The notes under the pieces: model-generated
The model's input: only the letters and a program-made list of their open reading frames with translations
Databases searched by the model: none
Told to the model about the DNA's origin: nothing
Shown: positions 33,234 through 43,368 of the stretch, one piece after another
How the letters are laid out: every line of letters starts with the position of its first letter
How positions within the stretch are numbered: the first letter of the stretch is position 1
NCBI GenBank assembly: GCA_030263475.1
Contig: SZPC01000008.1
Location: 68,949 to 132,948, forward strand
DNA from: OLB4 sp002050165
GTDB taxonomy: Bacteria; Bacteroidota; Ignavibacteria; Tepidaquicellales; Tepidaquicellaceae
Length of the DNA: 64,000 nt
Direction: 5' to 3'
Translations under genes and position numbers: made by a program

Positions 33234-34507
33234 GGATGTTTATAGTTTAGGACTTTTCGCCATAACAAAGAATATAGTAATACTAAATTCACTGATTCAC
33301 AAATCACAAGTAAAATAATTCCAAGCATGAAATCGTTGTACAAATAGCCGAGATAAACAATCAGCGGTCTGTAAATAAAACTATTGAACGTAAATATCAG
33401 AGCAAGTTTCTGTTGATTGAAAATGAGGTAAATGCTGCTGACAGGTGCAGTAAGAAACATAAAGAAATACATAACGGATAAAACAGAGGCGATATTACCT
33501 GAGTAACGCCAGTTCTCACCGAAAACAAACGCGAATAAATCCGGCGCAAAAATTATAATTATGATCAACGGGACGATTGAACCTGCCAGCAGCGTTCGCC
33601 AGGTTTGTAGTATAAACGATTTATATTCACCGCGTTGATTTACGAGATCACTCAGCCGTTGATAGAATACCTGTCCGATTGCGCCACCGATTAAAACAGA
33701 AGGAATTGTAAGTAGTCTCAGAGCAAAAGAATAGTATCCGGTAATTTCATCGGAAAAAAAATTGCTGATTAAAATTACAATAACCTGCAGAGAGAAAATA
33801 TCAATTATAGCTAGCGGAAGGTTAATAGCCGGAAATTCTTTATAGTGCTTTATTAATGATACCATTTGTTTAAAATCATTTCGCCTAAAATGAAAAATCT
33901 TTTTCAGCCCAACGGAAATCAGAACCGATGCGGCAATAAACTGACCTGCTATTGAACTTATTAATAGTCCAATGCTTGAATATCCCGATACACCTATTCC
34001 AACGCTCAAAGCTGACTGTCCTATTGACTGAACTACTTTTGCTTTCGTGATTGACTTGTACCTTTGATTGCGTGTAAGAAAATAATTAAAGGTATTATAA
34101 ACCGCCGTTATAAAAATTGTCAATACCAGAAAAGGTAGCCAGAAACTCATTCGCTCATTACCAAGCATTGATGCAATTTCGGTTGAAAACGAAAAACTGA
34201 GTATTAGCAGAATCAATGCGAATCCCGAGCTTATCATCAGACAAAGCTTAACGAGATTAATAGCATCGGATTCATCTTTCGGTAAAACTATCGCAAGTTC
34301 ATATCTGAAGCAAAGAACAACTGCAAACATATTCAGAACGGAGAGGAAAACTGCAAGTAACCCGTAATCTTCCGGTGAATAAATCCGGGATAGCACAGGG
34401 GAGATCAACACTGAAATCACCTGCGCTACGATTGAGCCAGATGCCAATACCGAAACATTTTGTGCAAACGGACTCGTCCGATATTTCCTGAATAACTGCT
34501 TCATCAA
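33230..34507 (-). CDS. Oligosaccharide flippase (Wzx/MOP superfamily)
   Basis: This 425-residue inner-membrane protein has about 12 helices. The opening FAQNVSVLASGSIVAQVISVLISPVLSRIYSPEDYGLLAVFLSVLNM is the hallmark of Wzx-type polysaccharide exporters. These proteins flip lipid-linked glycan repeat units to the periplasm. It overlaps both neighbours by four bases (ATGA), the glycosyltransferase downstream and the DUF2079 protein upstream. A second flippase of a different subtype is at 41880, so two glycan export systems are likely. Confidence 0.9.
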   Translation of the reverse strand: MMKQLFRKYRTSPFAQNVSVLASGSIVAQVISVLISPVLSRIYSPEDYGLLAVFLSVLNMFAVVLCFRYELAIVLPKDESDAINLVKLCLMISSGFALILLILSFSFSTEIASMLGNERMSFWLPFLVLTIFITAVYNTFNYFLTRNQRYKSITKAKVVQSIGQSALSVGIGVSGYSSIGLLISSIAGQFIAASVLISVGLKKIFHFRRNDFKQMVSLIKHYKEFPAINLPLAIIDIFSLQVIVILISNFFSDEITGYYSFALRLLTIPSVLIGGAIGQVFYQRLSDLVNQRGEYKSFILQTWRTLLAGSIVPLIIIIIFAPDLFAFVFGENWRYSGNIASVLSVMYFFMFLTAPVSSIYLIFNQQKLALIFTFNSFIYRPLIVYLGYLYNDFMLGIILLVICESVNLVLLYSLLWRKVLNYKHP

Positions 34508-36030
34508 TATCTGCTCTTGTAAACGTAAATATTACTATTCTGTCCTAGTGTGTCAACAGCGATAGTAAAATTCTGCAAATCACTTTTTAAATCGCTCGTA
34601 TCGGATGACCTGATTATTACTAAATCAAAATCTCTGTTACTGATTTTACTTTCATTTTCAATAACGGATAGTTTATCAATCATAGTTGAAAGAGGAGCTA
34701 AAGACAGAGAAACGAGCGCATTTGAATCATTCTTTAAATATTTTGTTGAAACTTCCTCCATATCACTGTAACTAACGAAACCGGAAGGATCAGCTTCAAA
34801 AATTATCTTTAACGGTTTCCATGTTCCGTATATAAATGCAATGCTGAGAATTATAATTGATATCAATGGAACAGCGGATGAGGTCATTTGTCTGATTTTT
34901 TCCGGAACACAATAAATACAAGAAATCAGGATTACAAAACTCGGAACAACGGCGTAGTAATCAGTTGCCTTATACATATAATCGGAATAGAACATAATCA
35001 CTATTATCGGTAATGCCGGAATCATCAATAAAAAACATTTCCGATCATAAAACGGGAGAAATAGAAATGGTAGAAAAAGTAGAAATAAATTATAAAGTTT
35101 ATCAGATACCATTTCAATATTAAAGAATGATGATAAACCACTTGATTTATGGAAATGTTCATACGGTTGACCAAAGATTAATTCGTGCCCGAATGTATAA
35201 AGAACAAAAAGCATTAAACCTGAGCCTGCGAGAACGTAAGAGTAATATAAATTTTTAGACTTAATGCCTAATAATCCTTTTTTGTATAGAATGAAAGCCA
35301 TCAAAGCCCAGGAGATTCCTAATAGGAAAAAACTCTCTTTAACAAAGAACGTTGCCGCGATATTTACACAACTCAAAAGAAATTTTTGTTTGAACAAAAA
35401 AAGAAAAGCGAGCGCAATTGCGGGGAGTGCGAAGAATTCATCCTCAATACCGTAAGTGAGAGGATGCCTTATTGAATAAATTGAAAGGAAAAAAACTATT
35501 GGTAGATATAAAGCTCCATTTTTGTAATTAAGATGTTTAAGAATTCTGTACAAAATGAAGCAGGTTGATATAATGATTAAGGCGAGGGAAAATATTTGTG
35601 AGCTAAAAGCAGGAATACCAATAAATCCCATTAAACCCGGAATAAATAAAACAGGGTTGAAATGATGAGTTAACCAATTTATAATCGAATAGTCTTCGCG
35701 TAGAATTGATGAATACAAACCACCCTTTTGAGTAACATTTGCAATAACCTGTGTCCGGTATGCGAAGTTAATTCCCTGTGAACCGGCTAGAACTCTTACA
35801 AAGTGTTGAGCACAAATTATAAGTGGATAAACAATAATGAAAGCAATCATCAAACGGGACTGCAACTTTGAAAAATTAACCGGATTTATTAGATATTTTC
35901 GAAAAGCCGGAATAAGGGCAAATATCATTGCAATCACGAGAATTACGCGTGCCGGATCGTTTACGTGCAACCCCAGTATCCATCCTACAGGGATAAGGAG
36001 AGCAAGCCATAAAATTATTTTAACCCTCAA
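34504..36030 (-). CDS. DUF2079-like polytopic membrane protein
   Basis: This 508-residue protein has about 11-12 hydrophobic helices and a soluble C-terminal domain of about 90 residues. The region FAYRTQVIANVTQKGGLYSSILREDYSIINWLTHHFNPVLFIP, with conserved His residues after the second helix, resembles DUF2079, a relative of GT-C glycosyltransferases. It may transfer sugars from lipid carriers at the periplasmic face (inference). In GT-C enzymes an acidic residue in the first loop is catalytic; none is certain here. It overlaps the PrsW gene upstream and the flippase downstream by four bases each. Confidence 0.7.
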   Translation of the reverse strand: MRVKIILWLALLIPVGWILGLHVNDPARVILVIAMIFALIPAFRKYLINPVNFSKLQSRLMIAFIIVYPLIICAQHFVRVLAGSQGINFAYRTQVIANVTQKGGLYSSILREDYSIINWLTHHFNPVLFIPGLMGFIGIPAFSSQIFSLALIIISTCFILYRILKHLNYKNGALYLPIVFFLSIYSIRHPLTYGIEDEFFALPAIALAFLFLFKQKFLLSCVNIAATFFVKESFFLLGISWALMAFILYKKGLLGIKSKNLYYSYVLAGSGLMLFVLYTFGHELIFGQPYEHFHKSSGLSSFFNIEMVSDKLYNLFLLFLPFLFLPFYDRKCFLLMIPALPIIVIMFYSDYMYKATDYYAVVPSFVILISCIYCVPEKIRQMTSSAVPLISIIILSIAFIYGTWKPLKIIFEADPSGFVSYSDMEEVSTKYLKNDSNALVSLSLAPLSTMIDKLSVIENESKISNRDFDLVIIRSSDTSDLKSDLQNFTIAVDTLGQNSNIYVYKSRY

Positions 36031-37031
36031 TTCGGATCCTGTGATTTATATAGTCCGGCATTATAAAGCATCATTTGCAAACGATATCTCAGGTTGTCAA
36101 TTTCCCGTTGATAGGTTAACTGTTTAGACATGCTGATATTCCTTATTTGATGCTTACGCAATGCGAGAGTGATAGAAGTTGAAACGTAATCTTTTTGATT
36201 AATAGCGGGATGCAACCAGCCCCGTTTATTACGTTTCGTTACGAACGGAAGAAAGTTTAAATGGTCATGTGGTATAACACCGGTTTGCGCTTCATCAACC
36301 AGTTCCCGATGTATACTTTTACCCTCAAAATAAATTGCCAGTTGAAACACAGCGAATATGGCGAAAAAATAAAATATCAGGAATACGAATCCTAACAGTG
36401 AAGTAGATTCAAAACTTACGCTAATATTCCATGCGAAATGAAGAAAGACAGCAATGAAATATCCAGCAGGCACAAGAATTAATTTAAAAATCGTGGGTTT
36501 AAATTTTGCATAGCCGATAAATGCTCCAAGGGTCGCAGTTGCAAGACAGTGCATTACAGCCGAGAACAATGTCCTGATTATTACTACGTATAACCATGAT
36601 GCTGGTGAAGTTCCGTAAGATAAAAAGTACATGAAGTTTTCAGTCATTCCGAAACCTAATCCGACAGCGCCGCCATATACAACGCCATCAACTGCTCCGT
36701 CAAATCTCTTTGAAATAGCAATCAAAAGGAGAAAAATTCCCTTTGTAGCTTCTTCAACCAGTGGTGCGGTGACCACTGCTCCGGATAATCCAACGAGTTC
36801 ACCTGCATTATCATCTGCTACAGAAAGTATCAGAATGCTAAGCGGGATCTGAAATATCAAGCTCCCTATAATTGCGAGAAATATTGCCCCGGTAGCGCCC
36901 CAAAAAAATGTAAGTGAAACCAGCCAGAACGGCTCACGCTCGTTTCTGTCAAGCCACCAGATGATAATCAGATAAATTATCATTGGTATTGTTGCCGCAA
37001 ACAATGATGCAATTGCGAGTATAAATGCCAT
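36027..37031 (-). CDS. PrsW-family intramembrane metalloprotease
   Basis: This 334-residue membrane protein shows the PrsW core: WWLDRNEREPFWLV after the first helix, APLVEEATKGIFLL (EExxK), DGVVYGGAVGLGFGMTENFMYF, then a conserved His in RTLFSAVMHCLATATLGAFIG and FLHFAWN. PrsW in Bacillus cleaves the anti-sigma factor RsiW. A soluble C-terminal tail of about 90 residues, with a predicted coiled coil (SKQLTYQREIDNLRYRLQMM), is extra. It begins nine bases after the biotin carrier gene and overlaps the DUF2079 gene. The substrate is unknown, and no sigma/anti-sigma pair is adjacent. Confidence 0.85.
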   Translation of the reverse strand: MAFILAIASLFAATIPMIIYLIIIWWLDRNEREPFWLVSLTFFWGATGAIFLAIIGSLIFQIPLSILILSVADDNAGELVGLSGAVVTAPLVEEATKGIFLLLIAISKRFDGAVDGVVYGGAVGLGFGMTENFMYFLSYGTSPASWLYVVIIRTLFSAVMHCLATATLGAFIGYAKFKPTIFKLILVPAGYFIAVFLHFAWNISVSFESTSLLGFVFLIFYFFAIFAVFQLAIYFEGKSIHRELVDEAQTGVIPHDHLNFLPFVTKRNKRGWLHPAINQKDYVSTSITLALRKHQIRNISMSKQLTYQREIDNLRYRLQMMLYNAGLYKSQDPN

Positions 37032-37040
37032 GAGTTAATC

Positions 37041-37550
37041 TTATAGTTCTATGAGCAATTGACCTTTTTCAACTGCTGCTTTTTCCTTTACATGGATTTT
37101 TTTTACCGTACAATCTGACTGGGCTTTAAGTTCATTTTCCATCTTCATCGCTTCAAGTATCATTACAGTCTGTCCTTTTAAAACCCTGTCGCCCTCGCAA
37201 ACACTAATCTTGACGACTGCACCAGGCATCGGCGACCGTATCTCAGACTGTTTATCGTCAGAGTTTGATCCAATGCCTAAAGTTTCTTTCAGTTTGTCTG
37301 TATCAGTTTTACAATTTAACTCTATCAATTCGTCATTCACATACATTCTGAAAATGTTGTTTTGGATTTGTTCCAGTTTTACAGTGAAGTTCTTTGAATT
37401 TATCCGGAAGAAAATAATATCATCCGCAATAATTTTAAATTCGTATTTCAATATTTTACCGTTTACCGAGATATCGTTCATGCTATTGACAATAGCAGTA
37501 AAATTTTCAATAGCGGTTTTATCTTTCGATATGTAAAATTTGGATTCCAT
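37041..37550 (-). CDS. Biotin carboxyl carrier protein (biotinyl domain)
   Basis: This 169-residue protein ends in a biotinyl/lipoyl domain (about residues 98-169) with the EAMKMEN biotinylation motif, Lys about residue 136. The N-terminal part resembles the BT-like linker domain of acyl-CoA carboxylase alpha subunits (VKLEQIQNNIFRMYVNDELIEL). It carries carboxybiotin between the biotin carboxylase and a carboxyltransferase. The ATG overlaps the stop of the biotin carboxylase gene by one base (TAATG). No carboxyltransferase gene is in the window. Confidence 0.9.
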   Translation of the reverse strand: MESKFYISKDKTAIENFTAIVNSMNDISVNGKILKYEFKIIADDIIFFRINSKNFTVKLEQIQNNIFRMYVNDELIELNCKTDTDKLKETLGIGSNSDDKQSEIRSPMPGAVVKISVCEGDRVLKGQTVMILEAMKMENELKAQSDCTVKKIHVKEKAAVEKGQLLIEL

Positions 37551-39049
37551 TATGAACCAAAAAATCTTTTAGATTTCCATCCGCCGGTATGATTTCGTTT
37601 GCCGGTAATGTGTAATTTCTTTTCTCCTTTCAATCGCTGTTTGAAGTTAACGGAAGCGACAATTCCAGCTGAGAGATTATCTTCATCGGAAGATATACTC
37701 TTCTTGTTGTTCATAAACTCATTCTCAATGAACTGTGTATTGTAGCAACCATTTTTAAAGGCATCGGTATTTAACAGTTCCAACAGAAATTTTATATTGG
37801 TTTTAACACCTGAGATTTGGTAATTGGATAAAGTCCTTTTCATTTTATTGATTGCATCTGGCCTCGTATTCCCGAAGCAGATTAACTTTGCTATCATTGA
37901 GTCATAATAAATTGATATTTCATCTCCGTGTTCAATTCCGGTATCTTCTCTTACACCATTTCCTAATATTTTGCTGAGATAGTTTATCTTTCCGGTTGAA
38001 GGAATAAAATTATTATCGGGATCTTCCGCACAAATTCTGCATTCAATCGCTGCGCCGTTAAAGGTTACGCTTTCCTGTGAATATGAAAGTTTTTCACCTG
38101 ACGCAACTAAAATTTGTTCTTTAACAAGATCAATTCCAGTTCGCACTTCCGTAACGGGATGCTCCACCTGTAATCTGGTGTTCATTTCAAGAAAGTAGAA
38201 ATTCTTATCGCTGTCAACAATAAATTCCACTGTTCCTGCATTCGTGTATCCTGCTGCCTTTGCGAGGTTTCGCGCTGCTTCACCCATTTTATCTCTGAGA
38301 TCTTTATCAATTATAACGGATGGAGTCTCTTCAATAACTTTTTGATGTCGCCGTTGCATGGAACATTCCCTTTCACCGAGATGTATGGCATTGCCGTACT
38401 CGTCCGCAAGGATTTGAAATTCAATATGTCTCGGTGCAATGATGTATTTCTCGATGAAAACGCTATCATCCCCGAAAGAACTTCGTGCTTCGTTCTGCGC
38501 TAACCTCAATGCGCTGTCAAGATCTGCTGGATTATTTACGATCCTCATACCTTTACCACCCCCACCGGCTGAAGCTTTAATTAAAACAGGATATCCGATT
38601 TGACCTGCGATTAGTTTAGCTTCATCAAGCCCGGAAATTGCATGATCAGTACCCGGTACTGTCGGAACTCCCGATTTGATTGCAATTGATTTTGCATTTG
38701 TCTTACTACCGAGATATTCGATTGCCTCAGGTGAAGGGCCAATAAATTTGATATTGTTGTCATTGCAAAGGCGTGCAAAATAACTTCGTTCAGATAGAAA
38801 TCCGTATCCGGGATGAATGGCATCAGCACCGCATTTCAAAGCAGTTTCAATTATTCGGTCCGCTAAAAGGTAACTTTTCGATGCGGGCGATTCACCGATG
38901 TGATATGATTCGTCAGCATATTTTGCAAACATTGAAAACCTGTCGAAGTCGGAATAAACCGCTACAGTTTTTATTCCCATTTCCCGTGCAGTTGAAATTA
39001 CCCTGACTGCAATCTCACCACGATTGGATATTAAAATTTTCTTAATCAA
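37550..39049 (-). CDS. Biotin carboxylase subunit of an acyl-CoA carboxylase
   Basis: This 499-residue ATP-grasp enzyme carboxylates biotin on its carrier protein. Conserved blocks are ILISNRGEIAVRVISTAREMG, ADAIHPGYGFLSE, LIKASAGGGGKGMRIV (ATP loop), FIEKYIIAPRHIEFQILAD, GERECSMQRRHQKVIEE and FLEMNTRLQVEHPVTE. The C-terminus has about 50 extra residues beyond a standard AccC, rich in Lys/Gly, as in some propionyl/3-methylcrotonyl-CoA carboxylase alpha chains split from their biotin domain. Substrate specificity depends on the missing beta subunit. First gene of the long leftward operon ending at the YIP1 gene. Confidence 0.93.
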   Translation of the reverse strand: MIKKILISNRGEIAVRVISTAREMGIKTVAVYSDFDRFSMFAKYADESYHIGESPASKSYLLADRIIETALKCGADAIHPGYGFLSERSYFARLCNDNNIKFIGPSPEAIEYLGSKTNAKSIAIKSGVPTVPGTDHAISGLDEAKLIAGQIGYPVLIKASAGGGGKGMRIVNNPADLDSALRLAQNEARSSFGDDSVFIEKYIIAPRHIEFQILADEYGNAIHLGERECSMQRRHQKVIEETPSVIIDKDLRDKMGEAARNLAKAAGYTNAGTVEFIVDSDKNFYFLEMNTRLQVEHPVTEVRTGIDLVKEQILVASGEKLSYSQESVTFNGAAIECRICAEDPDNNFIPSTGKINYLSKILGNGVREDTGIEHGDEISIYYDSMIAKLICFGNTRPDAINKMKRTLSNYQISGVKTNIKFLLELLNTDAFKNGCYNTQFIENEFMNNKKSISSDEDNLSAGIVASVNFKQRLKGEKKLHITGKRNHTGGWKSKRFFGS

Positions 39050-39171
39050 AAAATACTGCGATTAATCTGTAATTAAACGAAAAGGTTTTATTGAAACTCA
39101 TACCATTTTACGGCTCGTCATTCCATTTAATTTAAAAAGCAAAATTACATGTCAAAGTTATAGGCATTCGT

Positions 39172-41754
39172 TCAGCCATCTTGTTTGCTATCATCTGCCG
39201 GTTGAGGTTGAAGATTTTTTTTTCGCTGCAGGTAAATACCGAGCGCTCCTGAGATTAAAAATCCAATTACAATTATATTTGCAACTATACTGACGTTCTT
39301 TCCGGTGTAATAGCTTTGAGGATGAAACTCCATTCTGATTTCGTGATGCCCGGGCGGTACAATTGCTCCTCTGAACAGGTAATCCACATTCAGGATTTCA
39401 GATTCCTTTCCGTCAATGTACAATTTCCACCCTGCAGGATAAAAAATCTCACTGAATACAAGTAAATTTGTCCCCGTTGCATTTACGTTGTATTTGATAT
39501 TGTGAATATCAAAGTGAGTAATATTTACCGAAGCGTTTTCAGTGGCGGGTTGAATTTGTATTCCCGGATCAGATTCAAGGAGAGCAGTTTTCGAAGGATC
39601 GAAAGAATTTTGTTTTATCTGTTGGAGAATCTGAAAACCGTCCATTACTTGATAAGAATTTACAAAAAAGGCTCGTTGTAAACTTCCATTATTTCTGTAA
39701 ACCAATTTTGTTCCTTTGAAAACCTGTTCAAACAATGGATTCTCAGGCAAAGGTTGATCGGAGATCAGGTATTTAACATTCGCAAGTGAAAGTAACAATG
39801 GATTAAGATCCCCTGCAACATCAATTGCATCCTGATAATTTCTAATCTTTGCGCCATGATATCCGTTGAACAAGTGTAAACCGTAGTACGCAAGGTGATT
39901 GCTCGTTGCAAGTCGCCCACCTGAAATTTCCGCAACTCTGTATTTAAAAGTATCGGGATCATTTTGTAAAATGAAGTTTACGTAATCGCGCTCGCCAAAA
40001 GCGTTTTCCTTTGTCGTACCTGATTCCCAATGGAGAGTATCGGAACTAATATTCCACAAGTCAAGTGTTGCAACTAAAATGAGAATAATGAGAAATATGT
40101 TCTGTTTAAATGAATTTTTTACGAACGCAAACATGGAACCAATAATTAAAAGGATAAGAAATGAATGAAGCCTCATATCCTTTATAAGATTTTTATACGC
40201 AACCTGTGAAATCTGAGAAAAATATTGATTGATTTGTTGTGGATTATTACCCTGCGCGATAAGTTCTTTTACCTTTGGTCCGTTAAGTACACTGTCTTTG
40301 TAACTGTTCTCAAAGCCAATGAATGAAATCAGAAGCATCAACAATGCAAGTCCGCCGAAAATGTAAGCGAGTGTCTTAAGTCTTTCCTGTCCTGCCTTTT
40401 CTGATTTTAAATCAAGTATGGATTTTATCCCGAATCCAGCAAGAATAACAAATGCAAAGTCCATGTAATAATGTATCATTACCGGCGCCCTGAAACTGCT
40501 GAAGTATGGCAGATTGTAAAAAAAAGCATCGTAAATAATGGGAAATGTTCGACCAAAAGATAAAAACAGAAAGAAAACCGTTATGAATGTCAATGCCTGA
40601 ACGGACTGTGATTTCCGGATATTGAGAATAATACCGAATAAAGCGAGGAGCAATACTATAACCCCAAAATAAACCGGTGAATCAGTAAACGGCATTTGCC
40701 CCCAGTAAAGGTTTGCCCTCTGTCCGTCAACTTCCACATCTCCGAAACCGTAATAGTACGGGATAATGAATGTTAATACTTCACCGGGGCTAAATGACCA
40801 GTTTGTCGCATAATTGTAACTTAAAGGGGTATCCTGATTTGATGCCGGATCATTTTTCAATGTTATTTCCTGTTGTCCTCGGATTGAAAACTGATTATAC
40901 TCTTTGATGGAAAGCAAAATATTCGCATCCATTGCAATAGTGAGAATCAATGCAATTACCCCGATTGAAAGGGCTTTGATGATCCCTGACACCTTTTCTT
41001 TTCTAATGAATTTGAATATTAAACTATAAACGAAATAAATGCCCAGGAACATGTAACTATAAAAGAGCATCTGAATGTGGTGAAAGTGAAACTGAATATA
41101 CAGAATGACGGAAAGTATTCCGACATAGAGTATGAGTTTGAAAATTCCCTTCGGATCTTCATCAGTGATGCGGTCAATGATATAGAGAATAAACGGGAAC
41201 AGGGCGATCGTAAACATTTTGGTATGGTGGCCGACAATGATGAGTTGAATAATTGGTGTCGCTAAAACTGCGGTCAAGCCACAAAAAAGAGCGATGTAAT
41301 TATTTTTGAATTTGTATTTTGCATAAATGAAAACACCGATTGCAAATATAATATAATAAGGAGCAGTCAGTTTGAACAGGTTCCACCCTGCGTAAGCATT
41401 AAAGATGGAATCCCAGATGTACGAGAAAATATTATGAGCCGCAGGTAAACCGGTGGTGAGTGAAGCTAACGATGGCATTCCGCCAAATATATACGGTAGC
41501 CATAAGGGGAAAATACCAAGAGATTTCGCATCATCCAGAAAATTCCTGAAGCTCAATGGGGAAAGATTATCGGCAGAGGCAAATAGTTTTCCGCCGAAAA
41601 ATCCCTCCCTGAAGAAAAGCAGGATGACGAGGCACAAAATGCCGACGAAGATATAATTCTGATATTTTATCAGAGAATCATCCGAAGTTTTCAGCTCGGT
41701 TGATTTGCTTACATTAATTTTATTTAAGGAAGATTTCTGTTTCTTTTTAGCCAT
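39172..41754 (-). CDS. YfhO-family polytopic membrane protein
   Basis: This 860-residue inner-membrane protein has about 14 helices and a large periplasmic C-terminal region before a final helix. Recognisable are FADSADNL-like KLFASADNLSPLSFRNFL, GIFPLWLPYIFGGMPSLASL, IQLIIVGHHTKMFTIALFPF, FSPGEVLTFIIPYYYG and NGYHGAKIRNYQD, all YfhO-type blocks; the end has EIFYPAGWKLYIDGKESEI. YfhO proteins are GT-C-like and in Gram-positives are implicated in glycosylating lipoteichoic acid. It stands between two polysaccharide clusters and probably takes part in glycan modification (inference). Divergent from the flippase at 41880. Confidence 0.85.
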   Translation of the reverse strand: MAKKKQKSSLNKINVSKSTELKTSDDSLIKYQNYIFVGILCLVILLFFREGFFGGKLFASADNLSPLSFRNFLDDAKSLGIFPLWLPYIFGGMPSLASLTTGLPAAHNIFSYIWDSIFNAYAGWNLFKLTAPYYIIFAIGVFIYAKYKFKNNYIALFCGLTAVLATPIIQLIIVGHHTKMFTIALFPFILYIIDRITDEDPKGIFKLILYVGILSVILYIQFHFHHIQMLFYSYMFLGIYFVYSLIFKFIRKEKVSGIIKALSIGVIALILTIAMDANILLSIKEYNQFSIRGQQEITLKNDPASNQDTPLSYNYATNWSFSPGEVLTFIIPYYYGFGDVEVDGQRANLYWGQMPFTDSPVYFGVIVLLLALFGIILNIRKSQSVQALTFITVFFLFLSFGRTFPIIYDAFFYNLPYFSSFRAPVMIHYYMDFAFVILAGFGIKSILDLKSEKAGQERLKTLAYIFGGLALLMLLISFIGFENSYKDSVLNGPKVKELIAQGNNPQQINQYFSQISQVAYKNLIKDMRLHSFLILLIIGSMFAFVKNSFKQNIFLIILILVATLDLWNISSDTLHWESGTTKENAFGERDYVNFILQNDPDTFKYRVAEISGGRLATSNHLAYYGLHLFNGYHGAKIRNYQDAIDVAGDLNPLLLSLANVKYLISDQPLPENPLFEQVFKGTKLVYRNNGSLQRAFFVNSYQVMDGFQILQQIKQNSFDPSKTALLESDPGIQIQPATENASVNITHFDIHNIKYNVNATGTNLLVFSEIFYPAGWKLYIDGKESEILNVDYLFRGAIVPPGHHEIRMEFHPQSYYTGKNVSIVANIIVIGFLISGALGIYLQRKKNLQPQPADDSKQDG

Positions 41755-41879
41755 TAAGAAATGTGAGGATTTTATTATGAACCTCTCAAAATACCATTTT
41801 TACTTACTCTATAAAATACAAAATCCAGATTTATAAATTGAAAGTGGCGCATTCATAAAATATCTTCGTAAAAAAATGA

Positions 41880-43367
41880 TTGGGATTAATACAACAGCAG
41901 TCCGTTAAGAATACAATTTTTGGTTACCTCGGGTTAGGGGTTGGATATATAAATTTTGTTATTCTGTTTCCAAACTTTTTCAAAGCAGAAGAATTTGGGC
42001 TTATTCAGCTGATAATGTCACTCTCAATCGTTTATTCTCAGATATCATTTTTTGGTCTTTACAACTCAATTGCTAAATTTTTTCCGTTATTCAGAAATGA
42101 AAGCAAAGACCATAACGGCTTTCTTTTGGTTGTTGCGGCAATTACACTTGTTGCGTTTCTTTTAATCACCCTCATTTATCTGATTTTCAAACCTGTAATT
42201 CTTGATTTCTTTAAAGACAACTCATCTTTGTACATTGAATATTACTTTGTTCTGATTCCACTGTCTTTGTTTCTGCTATTGTACAATATTTTTGAGAGCC
42301 TTGCGAGGTCAATATTTAAAACGGTTTATGCGGTCTTTTTAAAGGAGTTTTTGTTTCGTGTTTTAACATCCGTGTTAATTCTCTTTTACATTACAAGTAT
42401 TTTAAGCTTTGAAAATTTTGTGTTCGCATATATTATCCTGAACGGATTCATCTCGTTGTTATTAATGATAAGCGTAATCCACAGCGGAGAGTTTTCTATA
42501 CTTGGTTTAAAAAGAAAAGTTAATGCACGAAGATGGCGAGAAGTAATTAAGTTCAGTTCGTATTCGTTTGTTGGTAGCTCAACGTATATGCTCGCAGAGA
42601 ATATTGACAAAATTTTAATCGGCTCCTACGTTGGATTAACAATGGTCGGCGTTTATTCTGTTTTTTTTTATATTGCGGGAGTTTTAAAATTTCCTGCAAG
42701 GGCAATTTACAGAATTGCATTACCTGTGATCGCCGTTTCATGGAAGGGGGATGATATAAAAAATATACAGGAAATTTATTATCGCTCCTCGAGATTGCTC
42801 CATATTATCGGAAGCATAATTTTTATCTGTTTGATGATAAACCTGAATAGCCTCCTTTTGTTTTTTAATAAGACTGAATATGGAGAAAATTATATGCTTC
42901 TGATTTTACTTGGATTCTCAGCATTGATTGATGTAACCGGCGGAATTAATTCCGATATAATTGCTACTTCATCTAAATTCAGATATGACGGAATTTTCAA
43001 TGCGGTATATCTTATAGTTTGTATAATTTTGAATTTTATTTTTATTCAATTGTATGGTGCAACCGGTGCTGCTATTGCGACACTGGTTTCAATGTTTTTA
43101 TTTAAGTTTGGTAAATGGAATTTCATCAGAGTGAAGTTTAAAATGCAACCGTTTGACTTGAAGTATTTTTATCTGATATCAATCTCAGCGGTGTCGTTTT
43201 TGGTCGGAGCAACCATTCCTGCGATAAGCAATATTATCGTGGATGTCATTGTAAGATCTGCTATTACTACGATTGTATTTTTTTCACCGATTATTTTTTT
43301 CAAACTCGATCCCGATGTAGTAAGGATATTCAGAAATTTAAAAGATAAATTGAATCTATCTTCATGA
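41880..43367 (+). CDS. Polysaccharide biosynthesis flippase (MOP superfamily)
   Basis: This 495-residue membrane protein has about 14 helices. It begins QQQSVKNTIFGYLGLGVGYINFVILFPNFFKAEEFGLIQLIMSL, the typical start of Bacteroidetes-type O-antigen/teichoic acid flippases. The start codon is TTG at 41880; an ATG four bases earlier is in a different frame and closes after ten codons. It is the first gene of a five-gene rightward cluster that includes two methyltransferases and two glycosyltransferases. It probably exports lipid-linked glycan units. Confidence 0.88.
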   Translation: MGLIQQQSVKNTIFGYLGLGVGYINFVILFPNFFKAEEFGLIQLIMSLSIVYSQISFFGLYNSIAKFFPLFRNESKDHNGFLLVVAAITLVAFLLITLIYLIFKPVILDFFKDNSSLYIEYYFVLIPLSLFLLLYNIFESLARSIFKTVYAVFLKEFLFRVLTSVLILFYITSILSFENFVFAYIILNGFISLLLMISVIHSGEFSILGLKRKVNARRWREVIKFSSYSFVGSSTYMLAENIDKILIGSYVGLTMVGVYSVFFYIAGVLKFPARAIYRIALPVIAVSWKGDDIKNIQEIYYRSSRLLHIIGSIIFICLMINLNSLLLFFNKTEYGENYMLLILLGFSALIDVTGGINSDIIATSSKFRYDGIFNAVYLIVCIILNFIFIQLYGATGAAIATLVSMFLFKFGKWNFIRVKFKMQPFDLKYFYLISISAVSFLVGATIPAISNIIVDVIVRSAITTIVFFSPIIFFKLDPDVVRIFRNLKDKLNLSS

Positions 43368-43368
43368 A

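Noticed and set aside
41876..41908. ATG just before the flippase gene
   Set aside because: It is in a different frame and meets a stop after ten codons; the TTG at 41880 gives the family N-terminus.
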